Assembly: GCA_964440655.1 (NCBI GenBank) | Contig: CAYTTA010000006.1 | Span: 1 to 64,000 of the forward strand | Source of the DNA: CAYTTA01 sp964440655 | GTDB taxonomy: Bacteria > Bacteroidota > Rhodothermia > Balneolales > Balneolaceae | Direction: 5' to 3' | DNA: 64,000 nt | Part shown: piece after piece, positions 25,755-34,205 of the stretch | How positions within the stretch are numbered: the first letter of the stretch is position 1 | How the letters are laid out: each line of letters begins with the position of its first letter | Program-made: the position numbers and the translations under genes | Notes under the pieces: generated by a model | Databases searched by the model: none | What the model was told of the DNA's origin: nothing | Seen by the model: only the letters and a program-made list of their open reading frames with translations

Positions 25755-26861
25755 ATGGGTGCCCGCATCAACGATCACAACCAGCATATCCAGCGTCTGG
25801 GTGAAGCCATCGACCAGTGGCTGCGACCCGACAACGGCGCCTTAAAAAGCGCGATCGACCGGACGATTCAGGAGGGTCTTTTCGCTTTTCCCGATATCAA
25901 ACACCGGATACGGACCCTGAAGGCGACGTTGACGCCGGATGCTCTGGCCGGATGGGCGGGCAGGGCGGGACTGAACCCCGGAGAGCTGGCTGGGCAACGG
26001 ATTCTCTCACTCCAGGCGGGGAATCTTCCGGTGGCCGGTATACAGGATCTTCTTCTCGGCGCCCTGACCGGTAGTTCTCTCTCGGTGAAGCTCTCCCGGA
26101 GAGATCCATGGATCCCGGCCACCTTTCTGGAAGAGCTTGTCCGGCATGGAGTTTTGGAAGACTCTGTCTGGTCAACCGTGCCGGAGGAGCTGGTGCAGAC
26201 CGGGATCACCTCATCTGAAGCGGACTATATTCTCTTTTCCGGTTCTTCCGCCTCGGTGCCGCAGGTCCGGGAGAGGATCACACGGCTGGGGCTTGCCGGG
26301 GAGAACTCATCCTGGCTGATCCGGAGTGCCCACTTTTCCATCGCCTGGGTGCCGTCGACCGAGCCGCAGATTATGGAGGATCTGATCGAGGCGGTCTTCC
26401 GCTACGGGGGAAGGGGATGTCGTTCAGTCGGGCTGGTGGTCTCTCCCCATGACCTGGACTCGATCAAATGCGAGATGACCGATTATATCGAGGCCTTCTG
26501 GCTGAAGAATCCCCAGCATGCCAAACCAGCTCCTTCGCTGCGCTACCGGTTTGCCTGGAACAAGGCGGCCGGTATCCCGCAGGCCTGGCTGGATGATTTT
26601 CTGATCGAAGAGACCCTGATGCTCCCCGAAGAGGAGTTTCTTCTTCACTGGACAGTAGGTGATGAGGAAAAGGTTGCTGAAATCGCCCGTACCTTTTCAA
26701 AGGGTCTTCAGTCCGTCTATCTTCCGTCGGAGGAGATCCGACTGCCCGATTGTGGTCGTATTCCCGAGCTTCTCTCAACCGCCCAGGTTCCTCCGGTCGA
26801 CTGGACGCCCGACGGGATCGATCCTCTGGAGTGGATTCTGGAAGAGAGCAAACGGCGTTGA
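25755..26861 (+). CDS. LuxC-like acyl-CoA reductase
   Basis: 368 residues. Features of the LuxC family (aldehyde-dehydrogenase fold) are visible: SLQAGNLPVAGIQDLLLGAL with VKLSRRDPW (nucleotide-binding region, 86-119), YILFSGSSASV (158-168) and YGGRGCRSVGLVVSP (217-231), where C222 sits at the catalytic cysteine position. LuxC enzymes reduce fatty acyl-CoA or acyl esters to aldehydes with NADPH. No LuxE or alkane-synthesis partner adjoins it. It is divergent from the surA group. The substrate is an inference; it could also serve in aryl polyene or lipid metabolism, as similar genes in Bacteroidota do. Confidence 0.7.
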   Translation: MGARINDHNQHIQRLGEAIDQWLRPDNGALKSAIDRTIQEGLFAFPDIKHRIRTLKATLTPDALAGWAGRAGLNPGELAGQRILSLQAGNLPVAGIQDLLLGALTGSSLSVKLSRRDPWIPATFLEELVRHGVLEDSVWSTVPEELVQTGITSSEADYILFSGSSASVPQVRERITRLGLAGENSSWLIRSAHFSIAWVPSTEPQIMEDLIEAVFRYGGRGCRSVGLVVSPHDLDSIKCEMTDYIEAFWLKNPQHAKPAPSLRYRFAWNKAAGIPQAWLDDFLIEETLMLPEEEFLLHWTVGDEEKVAEIARTFSKGLQSVYLPSEEIRLPDCGRIPELLSTAQVPPVDWTPDGIDPLEWILEESKRR

Positions 26862-26868
26862 AAAAATC

Positions 26869-26878
26869 TTTATCTTGC
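26869..26878 (+). promoter_or_regulatory. Candidate leuS promoter element TTTATCTTGC
   Basis: Same decamer as upstream of tatA (6641-6650), resembling the Bacteroidota -7 box. It would give a leuS leader of about 190 nt, in which TGTCCATCACGGATT is directly repeated (26884 and 26899) and ACCACG...CGTGGT can pair (about 26943-26966). Confidence 0.3.
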
Positions 26879-27072
26879 CGTTCTGTCCATCACGGATTGT
26901 CCATCACGGATTATGTGACTGCATAATGTGACTTGTTTCTTTACCACGAATCCGTGAATCCGTGGTGAAGTCACCGCACCGTCGCGTTGGAGTCGATCTG
27001 CATCATCCTTGCAGTCAGGCCGATGCATCATACATTATTCTATAAAAACAGGTTTTACCTCATTTCTTTCTT

Positions 27073-29679
27073 ATGAGCGGGAATAAATCCATGCACAATT
27101 ACGATCCCTCGCGGATCGAACCCAGATGGCAGAAATACTGGCTTGAGAACAAGACTTTCAAAACCTCGGAGGATCCGGATCTTCCCAAATACTATGTGCT
27201 GGACATGTTCCCTTATCCAAGCGGATCCGGACTTCATGTCGGACATCCGGAGGGGTATACGGCGACCGATATCATAGCCCGCTACAAGCGGATGAACGGT
27301 TTTAACGTCCTTCATCCCATCGGATGGGACGCGTTCGGCCTTCCGGCGGAACAATATGCGATCCGGACCGGCACCCACCCAAAGGAGACCACCGAGAAGA
27401 ACATCCGGCGATTCCGCGAGCAGCTGCAGATGCTTGGATTCTCGTACGACTGGGACCGGGAGGTGGATACCACCGATCCCGACTACTACAAGTGGACCCA
27501 GTGGATCTTCCGGAAACTGTATGAGAAGGGACTGGCCTATCAGGATGAAGTACCGGTCAACTGGTGCCCGGCACTGGGTACGGTGCTTGCCAATGAGGAG
27601 GTGATTGACGGAAAGAGCGAGGTGGGTGGATTCCCTGTCATCCGAAAGCCGATGAAGCAGTGGATGCTCAGGATCACAGCCTACGCCGACCGCCTGCTCG
27701 ACGATCTGGAGGATCTGGACTGGCCGGAATCGACCAAGGAGATGCAGCGCAACTGGATAGGCCGGTCGATCGGTGCCGAGATTGATTTTGCCCTGGACGG
27801 CCATGATGAGAAGATTCGGGTCTTCACCACGAGGCCCGACACCCTCTTCGGCGCCACTTATATGGTGTTGGCTCCTGAACACCATCTGGTCGATCAGGTG
27901 ACCACTCCCGATCAGCGGGATGCGGTGGATGTCTACCGGGAGCAGGCTGCTCGGAAATCTGATCTGGAGCGTCAGGAACTGAACCGTGACAAGTCCGGTG
28001 TCTTTACCGGTGCATGGGCGATTCATCCCGTTACCGGCGAGAAGGTTCCGGTCTGGATTGCCGATTACGTTCTGGCACACTACGGGACCGGAGCGATCAT
28101 GGCGGTTCCCGCCCAGGATGAGAGGGACTGGGAGTTTGCCGAGAAGCATGACCTGCCCGTGATCCGGACGGTGGAACCACCTGCAGACTTTGAAGGCGGT
28201 GCCTGGACCGGGAGCGGCAAGGTGATCAACAGCGACTTCCTGAACGGGATGGAGGTGGAGGAGGCAAAGGATGCCATGATCCGCTGGCTCGAGGAGAAGG
28301 GGGTCGGCAAGAAGAGCGTCAATTACAAACTGAGGGACTGGCTCTTTTCACGTCAGCGTTACTGGGGCGAGCCTTTCCCGATCATTCATGTGGATGGCGA
28401 GGCGAAATTGCTGCCGGAGAGTGAGCTTCCGGTCACCCTGCCCGATATGGAGGATTTCAAGCCGACGGAGAGCGGTGAGCCGCCTCTTGCGAAGGCAAAG
28501 GAGTGGGTTCACACCACCGATCCGGAGACCGGCCGGCCCGCACTGAGGGAGACCAATACGATGCCCCAGTGGGCCGGGTCCTGCTGGTACTATCTGCGAT
28601 ACATTAGCCCCGACTTTGACGGTGGTCCTGTCGATCCGGAAAAAGAGAGATACTGGATGCCGGTTGATCTCTATGTGGGGGGATCGGAGCATTCGGTTCT
28701 CCATCTGCTCTACGCCCGTTTCTGGCACAAGGTGCTTTACGACTGCGGAGTCGTTTCCACGAAGGAGCCCTTCCGGAAGCTGGTCCACCAAGGGATGATT
28801 CTCGGCGAGCTTGAGTACAGCGCATTCCGCAAAGACGGGGAGTGGGTCTCTCCCGACCGGGCCGGAGAGGAGGGAGTCGAGCGGGTGAAGCTTACTGAGA
28901 GCCAGGTGGAGAAGAGAGGTGAAAAGTTCTTTGTCCGCGGCGAGAATGTGGAGGTGGATGCGCGCGCCCACAAGATGTCCAAGTCGCGTGGCAATGTGAT
29001 CAATCCCGATGATGTCGTGAAACGGTACGGGGCGGACTCGCTTCGCCTGTACGAGATGTTCATGGGCCCCCTGGAGCAGGTCAAGCCCTGGAGCACACGT
29101 GGTGTGGAAGGGGTGCACCGCTTTCTGAACCGGGTCTGGCGTCTGTTGATCGATGAACAGACCGGGGAGCTCAGTGAGAAGGTGGGGGAGAGTGAACCTA
29201 CCGCCGAACAGCTGAGGATCCTTCATGAGACGATCCAGAAGGTGACTGAGGATATTGAGGAGATGAGATTCAACACCGCCATCTCCGCTCTGATGATTTT
29301 CATCAACGAAGCCTACCAGTGGGAGAGTCTCCCGTCGGATGTGATCCGGACCTTCATTCTGCTCTTATCGCCCTTTGCACCCCATATGGCCGAGGAGCTC
29401 TGGCAGCGGTTCGGCGGGGAGGGAACCGTCTCGCTTGAGCCGTGGCCCGAAGTGGACGAAAACCTGCTCAAGCCCGAATCGGTGATGGTGCCGGTCCAGA
29501 TAAACGGAAAAGTGAGGGGAGAGGTCTATCTGCCGACCGATCGCGCAGAGGACAAGGAGTTTGCCCTTGAAGAAGCCAAAAAGGTGGCCAACGTGAGCCG
29601 CTATCTGGAAGAGGGGACGATCGTCAAGGAGATCTTCGTTCCGGGGCGGATTATCAACATCGTGGTGCGGCCAAATTAA
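27073..29679 (+). CDS. leuS: Leucyl-tRNA synthetase
   Basis: 868 residues, full length. HIGH-type motif HVGH (55-58) in PYPSGSGLHVGHPEGYTATD, the CP1 editing domain (about 225-410, with TTRPDTLFGATYMVLAPEH), KMSKSRGN (634-641), anticodon-binding and C-terminal domains (QINGKVRGEVYLP). It attaches leucine to tRNA-Leu and edits norvaline and isoleucine. The Met at codon 7 (27091, MHNYDPSRIEPRWQKYW) is an equally good start. Its stop is followed by GC-rich repeat DNA and a convergent citrate synthase. Confidence 0.97.
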   Translation: MSGNKSMHNYDPSRIEPRWQKYWLENKTFKTSEDPDLPKYYVLDMFPYPSGSGLHVGHPEGYTATDIIARYKRMNGFNVLHPIGWDAFGLPAEQYAIRTGTHPKETTEKNIRRFREQLQMLGFSYDWDREVDTTDPDYYKWTQWIFRKLYEKGLAYQDEVPVNWCPALGTVLANEEVIDGKSEVGGFPVIRKPMKQWMLRITAYADRLLDDLEDLDWPESTKEMQRNWIGRSIGAEIDFALDGHDEKIRVFTTRPDTLFGATYMVLAPEHHLVDQVTTPDQRDAVDVYREQAARKSDLERQELNRDKSGVFTGAWAIHPVTGEKVPVWIADYVLAHYGTGAIMAVPAQDERDWEFAEKHDLPVIRTVEPPADFEGGAWTGSGKVINSDFLNGMEVEEAKDAMIRWLEEKGVGKKSVNYKLRDWLFSRQRYWGEPFPIIHVDGEAKLLPESELPVTLPDMEDFKPTESGEPPLAKAKEWVHTTDPETGRPALRETNTMPQWAGSCWYYLRYISPDFDGGPVDPEKERYWMPVDLYVGGSEHSVLHLLYARFWHKVLYDCGVVSTKEPFRKLVHQGMILGELEYSAFRKDGEWVSPDRAGEEGVERVKLTESQVEKRGEKFFVRGENVEVDARAHKMSKSRGNVINPDDVVKRYGADSLRLYEMFMGPLEQVKPWSTRGVEGVHRFLNRVWRLLIDEQTGELSEKVGESEPTAEQLRILHETIQKVTEDIEEMRFNTAISALMIFINEAYQWESLPSDVIRTFILLLSPFAPHMAEELWQRFGGEGTVSLEPWPEVDENLLKPESVMVPVQINGKVRGEVYLPTDRAEDKEFALEEAKKVANVSRYLEEGTIVKEIFVPGRIINIVVRPN

Positions 29680-29931
29680 GGACGAGGGTGGTGGTGCCGG
29701 GTGTGTCTGATGTCGGCTCGGGTGTGTCGGGTGCCGGCTCGTGTGCCGCGGGGTGTCGGGNNNNNNNNNNNNNNNNNNNNNNNNNNNNNNNNNNNNNNNN
29801 NNNNNNNNNNNNNNNNNNNNNNNNNNNNNNNNNNNNNNNNNNNNNNNNNNNNNNNNNNNNTCTGATGTCGGCTCGGGTGTGTCGGGTGCCGGCTCGTGTG
29901 CCGCGGGGTGTCGGGCTGCGTTCCCTATGTG
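29680..29931. repeat. GC-rich degenerate repeats around an assembly gap
   Basis: GTCGGG/GTGCCGGCTCG/GTGTC motifs recur (29690-29760 and 29861-29920). No gene. The sequence before and after the N run is the same 55 bp. Confidence 0.6.
29761..29860. other. Assembly gap, 100 N
   Basis: Exactly 100 N. 29706-29760 and 29861-29915 are identical over 55 bp, the length expected if contigs end at a k=55 graph node. Confidence 0.95.
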
Positions 29932-29932
29932 T

Positions 29933-30186
29933 TTATTCCGTTTTAAGGGCCGAAATTGGAATAACCGCCTAAGGCTCTCTGCATGAGAGGTTGCGGCCCT
30001 CTGTGTTTATTCCGTTTTAAGGGTTGGGATTTGAATAACCACCTATAGCTGTCTACATGATAGGTTGCGTCCCTCTGTAATTATTCCGTTTTGCGGGCGG
30101 AGATTTGAATAACCGCCTATAGCTCTCTGCATGATAGGCTGCGCCCCTTTGTGTTTATTCCGTTTTAAGGGCAGGAATTGGAATAA
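29933..30186. repeat. Array A: four 32-bp palindrome-ended elements with 74-bp period
   Basis: Elements at 29933-29964, 30007-30038, 30081-30112 and 30155-30186, all 32 bp, start TTATTCCGTTTT and end TTGGAATAA or TTTGAATAA. Spacing is exactly 74 bp. The 42-bp linkers are also conserved among themselves (CCTATAGCT...CATGATAGG, itself an inverted repeat), unlike CRISPR spacers. Located between the convergent leuS and citrate synthase genes. Related to array B at 52401-52582. Confidence 0.85.
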
Positions 30187-30239
30187 CAACCTATATAGCT
30201 ACGGAGGGCCGGAAGCCCGCAGGCCTCCGGTTCCGGATT

Positions 30240-30388
30240 AATTCGGCAGCACTGTGATGCCGCTGTTTGGCAGCGCTGTCAGGCCGTAGACGTGGTGGGC
30301 CGCTGGTGTGGCCGCTATTGGGCCGCTTTGTCAGGCCGTGGCCGCTTGTGTGGCTGCCTGGAGTGGCCGTGGCTGCTACCTGCCAGGC
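30240..30388. repeat. Degenerate GGCCGCT/GTCAGGCCGT repeats
   Basis: GTCAGGCCGT occurs twice, and GTGTGGC/GGGCCGCT motifs recur through this block, which ends at the citrate synthase stop. Frames over it are Ala/Gly/Trp-rich shadows. Confidence 0.55.
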
Positions 30389-31564
30389 TCAGCGCTCGTC
30401 GATCGGAATCCAATCCAGATTCTTCTCACCGGTAAACAGTGCTCTCGGGCGAACGAGCCGGTTGTTGGCTGCCTGCTCCAGGTAGTGGGCGGTCCAGCCG
30501 GAAACGCGGCTCATTGAGAAGATACAGGTGTAGAGGTCGGGCTGAATTCCGATGGAGTAGTAGACCGTGGCGGAGAAGAAGTCGACGTTGGGGTCAATAT
30601 TCTTCTCGTTTTTCATGGTCTCGAGCATTGCCTCGCTCCACTCATAGAGTTTGATGTGACCGGTCTCTTCAGAGAGTGCCCGGGACATCTTTCTCAGGTG
30701 GTGCGCCCGCGGGTCGAAGGTTTTGTAGACCCGGTGTCCGAAGCCCATCACTTTCTCACGTCGGGAGAGCTTGTCCAGAGTGAACTGAACCGGATCGGCC
30801 TTCTCTCCCTGGCTTTCCAGCTCAAGAAGCATCTCCATAACAGCGGTGTTCGCCCCTCCATGAAGAGGTCCCTTCAGGGATCCGATGGCTCCGGTTACCG
30901 CGGAGTAGATATCCGATTCAGTGGAGCAGATGGAGCGGCAGACAAATGTGGAGGCGTTCATACCGTGTTCGGCGTGCAGAATCAGACAGAGATCCATTGT
31001 CTTTTCTGCCTGTTCACCAGGTCTTTCGCCGTTGAGCATGTAGAGGAAGTTGTACGCAGTGCTGCCCTCGTTGAGCGGGGCGACAATCTCTTTGCCTTTT
31101 CTCGCCCTGTCGAATGCCGCGACGATGGTGGGCATCTGTGCGGTCATGGCGATGGCCTGATTCTGGCTGTCCCGGAGCTTGTCGCCGGTAGATTCGGGAG
31201 CAAAATCAGCCAGCATCGAGGTGGCCGTCCTCAGCACCGCCATGGGTTCGGCATCCTTGCTGGTATTTCGGATATAGTCGAGCACCGGTTCCGGGACATT
31301 GCGGTTGGAAATAAGCTGAGCCTTGAGTTCTTCCAGTTCATCCCGCTTGGGAAGCCGGTCGTTCCACAACAGAAAGCAGACCTCTTCGAACGTGGCATTC
31401 TCCGCAAGGGTGTCGATATTGAACCCGGCATAGATCAGCTCTCCCTTCTGACCGTCGATAAAACTCTTCGATGTGGAGAAAGCGACGATCCCTTCAAGCC
31501 CCCGGTTAAGATGTGGATATTCCTGCGTATCAATTTCCTGCAAGTTCTGCTTGGCCATGCTCAA
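30389..31564 (-). CDS. gltA: Citrate synthase
   Basis: 391 residues. Catalytic residues sit in LHAEHGMNAST (His), GPLHGGANTAVMEML (His) and DPNVDFFSATVYY (Asp). FGHRVYKTFDPRA is the citrate-binding Arg block. Length and lack of the long N-terminal NADH-regulated domain suggest the short, Gram-positive/archaeal-like type. It condenses acetyl-CoA with oxaloacetate at the entry of the TCA cycle; 2-methylcitrate synthase is the main alternative. ATG at 31564 with an A/T-containing upstream region of about 245 bp. Confidence 0.93.
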   Translation of the reverse strand: MSMAKQNLQEIDTQEYPHLNRGLEGIVAFSTSKSFIDGQKGELIYAGFNIDTLAENATFEEVCFLLWNDRLPKRDELEELKAQLISNRNVPEPVLDYIRNTSKDAEPMAVLRTATSMLADFAPESTGDKLRDSQNQAIAMTAQMPTIVAAFDRARKGKEIVAPLNEGSTAYNFLYMLNGERPGEQAEKTMDLCLILHAEHGMNASTFVCRSICSTESDIYSAVTGAIGSLKGPLHGGANTAVMEMLLELESQGEKADPVQFTLDKLSRREKVMGFGHRVYKTFDPRAHHLRKMSRALSEETGHIKLYEWSEAMLETMKNEKNIDPNVDFFSATVYYSIGIQPDLYTCIFSMSRVSGWTAHYLEQAANNRLVRPRALFTGEKNLDWIPIDER

Positions 31565-31810
31565 TCACTTTTTGGTTAATAGGATTAAAGAGACGGGTGT
31601 CGGACCCGGCAATCGCAACGTGCTGTGAATTTGAAACAGATGTTCTGGATCGCTAAAAGCAAACCGGCTTGCTTCTGTAGATGACGGTTGGCGGAAACTC
31701 GAGATTGCGGGATCAGCGCAACCATGAAACCGGTTCCAACATTAGCTACAAGTTATGAAAACAGAGATGATTTTGGAAGTTAATCAGCAGGGGGGAGTGC
31801 CGGATCAGCC

Positions 31811-32575
31811 TCATTCCTCCTTCTTTGCCTGCTCCCAGAAACGGTCCATCTCCTCGAGTGTCGCTCCGGACGGATCCCGGCCTGCTCTGCCAAGCTGTTC
31901 TTCCACATAGCGGAATCTTCGTTCAAATTTGTCTGATGCACCGCGCAGTGCATCTTCCGCGTTCAGACCCAGAAGGCGGCCGACATTGACCAGGGAGAAG
32001 AGGAGATCACCATACTCCTCCATCCGGGCAACAGTATCGGGGCTCTCCAGTGCATTGCGCCATTCAGAAAGCTCCTCTTCCAACTTTTCCCAGGCCTGTT
32101 TCCACTCCGGCCAGTCGAACCCGACACCGGATGCTTTCTCCTGCATCCGTCTGGCGCGGATCAGAGCGGGGAGCGCCGGGGGAATCCCGTCAAGCAGGGA
32201 TCGTTTGCCTTCCCTCTTCTTCAGCTTCTCCCAGTTTCTGGCCACCTCCTCGCTGGTTCTCGCCTCGCCGTCTGAAAAAACATGAGGATGTCGATGGATC
32301 AGTTTCTCCGAAATGGCCAGAACGACATCCTCAATATTGAAAGCATCCCGCTCTTCGGCGATCCGGCTGTGAAAAAAGACGTGGAGGAGAAGGTCACCCA
32401 GCTCTTTTTTCAGCTCTTCGTCATCTTTTTGATCGATTGCCGAGACGGCTTCATACGCCTCCTCAATCAGGTTTTCCCGGATTGATTCATGGGTCTGCTT
32501 CCGGTCCCAGGGGCATTCACGACGGAGAATTTCAATCAGTTCCCGGAAGTCGTTGAATTCGCTGCTTGGCTTCAT
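31811..32575 (-). CDS. mazG: Nucleoside triphosphate pyrophosphohydrolase MazG
   Basis: 254 residues from ATG 32575 (MKPSSEFNDF); an ATG five codons earlier is possible. Tandem MazG domains: the first with CPWDRKQTHESIRENLIEEA and EEAYE, then ELGDLLLHVFFHS, the second with EELSEWRNAL and EEYGDLLFSLVN, giving the EEXXE...EXXD magnesium sites. It hydrolyses aberrant or surplus NTPs to NMP and PPi and lowers ppGpp under starvation in E. coli. It is separated from the next minus-strand gene by the repeat block at 32632-32688. Confidence 0.92.
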   Translation of the reverse strand: MKPSSEFNDFRELIEILRRECPWDRKQTHESIRENLIEEAYEAVSAIDQKDDEELKKELGDLLLHVFFHSRIAEERDAFNIEDVVLAISEKLIHRHPHVFSDGEARTSEEVARNWEKLKKREGKRSLLDGIPPALPALIRARRMQEKASGVGFDWPEWKQAWEKLEEELSEWRNALESPDTVARMEEYGDLLFSLVNVGRLLGLNAEDALRGASDKFERRFRYVEEQLGRAGRDPSGATLEEMDRFWEQAKKEE

Positions 32576-32631
32576 ATATTTGGCGTGCAATCGGTTGTAA
32601 GGAATATTGGATAATTGTTTTAAGACGCCAA

Positions 32632-32688
32632 CACCTGTTCACCTCAACGGCACCTGTTCACCTCAACGGCACCTGTTCATGTCGCCGG
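32632..32688. repeat. Gene-end 19-bp tandem repeat with retained stop codon
   Basis: Three 19-bp units at 32632, 32651 and 32670. On the minus strand the copy nearest the gene is CCGGCGACATGAACAGGTG and contains the last codons and TGA of the AsnB-like gene; the other two are CCGTTGAGGTGAACAGGTG and keep TGA at the same place. Confidence 0.8.
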
Positions 32689-34047
32689 CATCTTTCGGCC
32701 AGCGGGAACCGGCAGTGCTGTCTTCAGCTCCTGCTCCTGGGCTGCAGGGAACAGGATGTTGTTCAGAATGAGCCGATATCCCGGACTGTTGGGAAAAAGG
32801 GACAGATCGGTGGGGGGATCGTTTACCCGGTGGGTGTAATCCTCCGGATCATGGCCTCCATAGAAGGTAAACGTTCCGGCTCCGTAGTTCCCGTGCAAAT
32901 ACTTCACCTGACCGCGTCCGGGTGTCTCTCCGAGTATGACCACATGACTTTTGATTTTCTCCTTCCGGAAAGCGGTGGTCTGCCCGTAGAATCCCTTGAT
33001 TGAGCTGACATGATTCTGGGTGAGCATCGCCGGCACCGGATCCCATCGTGCTGAAAACTCAAACAGGGTGAAGTAGTCGAGGGACTCGGCAATCCGGTCC
33101 AGTTGCACCTCAATGTCGATGTCATCGTGCCGGTAGACCCAGGGATCGGTGACCACCGAGAAATTTTCAAACACCAGTGACTTGGTAAAATCGAGTCTGC
33201 CGCTGGCCTCCGGATCGGCCGGATCGTAATCGAACGGTTCGGGAACGATATCGATCTTTTCAGCGGCAAGTGCAATATCCAGTGTATTGGTCCCGGAGCA
33301 CATGGCAAAAAGGAATCCACCGTTTCCTACATAGTCACGGATTTTCAGGGCGACTGCCAGCTTGAGATCACTCACTTTGTCGAAGCCCAGCTCTTGGGCC
33401 AGGCTCTCCATCCTCTCCACATCGGCGATGTACCACGGCATGTTCCGATAGACCGCCCAGAATTTTCCATACTGCCCGGTGAAATCCTCATGGTGCAGAT
33501 GGAGCCAGTCGTACTGTTCCAGGGCCCCGCCGAGAACCTCACGGTCATAAATCCTGTCGTAGGGGACCTCGGCATAATCCAGGGCGAGAGTCACCGCATC
33601 ATCCCAGGGAAGCGAATGGGGCGGAGTGTAGACGGCGATGGCCGGTGATTTCTCCAGCCGGATCGATGCCGTGTTCTGTCCCGGTTGTTCCACCTGCTGC
33701 AGGAGTTGTGCGGCCTCCGGTTCACTGAGCAGTTCCAGACGGATGTTCTTCAGCCGTGCTTCACGCACAGTCTCTTCGCGATAAATGGTCAGAAAACTGC
33801 CTCCGCGATAGTTGAGCAGCCATTGGGCGGGCTGGCCGTTCTCCAGCTGGTTGAAGACCAGTCCGTAAGCCTTGAGGTGATTGGATTGCGAATCATCCAT
33901 CGGGATTAGAATCCGGCCCTCCTGAAAGGAGGCTTCTCCCATAGGAAGATGGGTGGTTGTATGTCTGGCTTCACCGAATCCGAACAGTCCGAAACTGAAC
34001 AGAATGAGCAAGAGGATCAGCGATAATGGGAGTTGAAGTGATCTCAT
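32677..34047 (-). CDS. Exported protein of the family often labelled 'asparagine synthetase B'
   Basis: 456 residues from ATG 34047 (MRSLQLPLSLILLLILFSFG, signal peptide); ATG 34062 is five codons upstream. It has the hallmarks of a conserved Bacteroidota family: ILIPMDDSQSNHLKAYGL, WLLNYRGGSFLT, AVYTPPHSLPWDDAVTLALD, YDWLHLHHEDFTGQYGKFW, GGFLFAMCSGTNTLD, FTFYGGHDPEDYTHRVNDP and a conserved PGYRLILNNILFP end. No glutaminase or ATP-pyrophosphatase motif is present, so the database name is wrong; HLHHEDF and GGHDPEDY look like metal or catalytic sites. Next in the same direction after a TPR gene and maf, as in relatives I remember. Function unknown. Confidence 0.75.
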   Translation of the reverse strand: MRSLQLPLSLILLLILFSFGLFGFGEARHTTTHLPMGEASFQEGRILIPMDDSQSNHLKAYGLVFNQLENGQPAQWLLNYRGGSFLTIYREETVREARLKNIRLELLSEPEAAQLLQQVEQPGQNTASIRLEKSPAIAVYTPPHSLPWDDAVTLALDYAEVPYDRIYDREVLGGALEQYDWLHLHHEDFTGQYGKFWAVYRNMPWYIADVERMESLAQELGFDKVSDLKLAVALKIRDYVGNGGFLFAMCSGTNTLDIALAAEKIDIVPEPFDYDPADPEASGRLDFTKSLVFENFSVVTDPWVYRHDDIDIEVQLDRIAESLDYFTLFEFSARWDPVPAMLTQNHVSSIKGFYGQTTAFRKEKIKSHVVILGETPGRGQVKYLHGNYGAGTFTFYGGHDPEDYTHRVNDPPTDLSLFPNSPGYRLILNNILFPAAQEQELKTALPVPAGRKMPAT

Positions 34048-34125
34048 GTTATTCAAAAACATCCCGCTTCAATTGAATTGATTCAGACAGATTTCGTTGG
34101 TATACCGGATTCTTGTCTGTCTCAT

Positions 34126-34205
34126 GTATCCGGTCCGCTTAGTTTCACATCCGGTCCGCTTGGTTCACGCACTCATGTATCCGGTCCGCTCAGTTCACGC
34201 AGCTT
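34126..34205. repeat. Gene-end repeat duplicating the TPR gene's last codons
   Basis: Three copies of a TCATGTATCCGGTCCGCT(T/C)AGTT-type unit. The copy at 34173 is the TPR gene's end (minus-strand GGACCGGATACATGA, SGPDT-stop); the two copies beyond it keep GGACCGGAT and a TGA. Confidence 0.75.

Noticed and set aside
29933..30186. CRISPR array (regular 32-bp repeats with 42-bp spacers)
   Set aside because: The linkers are similar to each other, not unique, the ends are palindromic in a REP-like way, and no cas gene is in the window.
30267..30485. Ala/Gly/Trp-rich ORF downstream of array A
   Set aside because: Reads the degenerate GGCCGCT repeats and antisense of citrate synthase.
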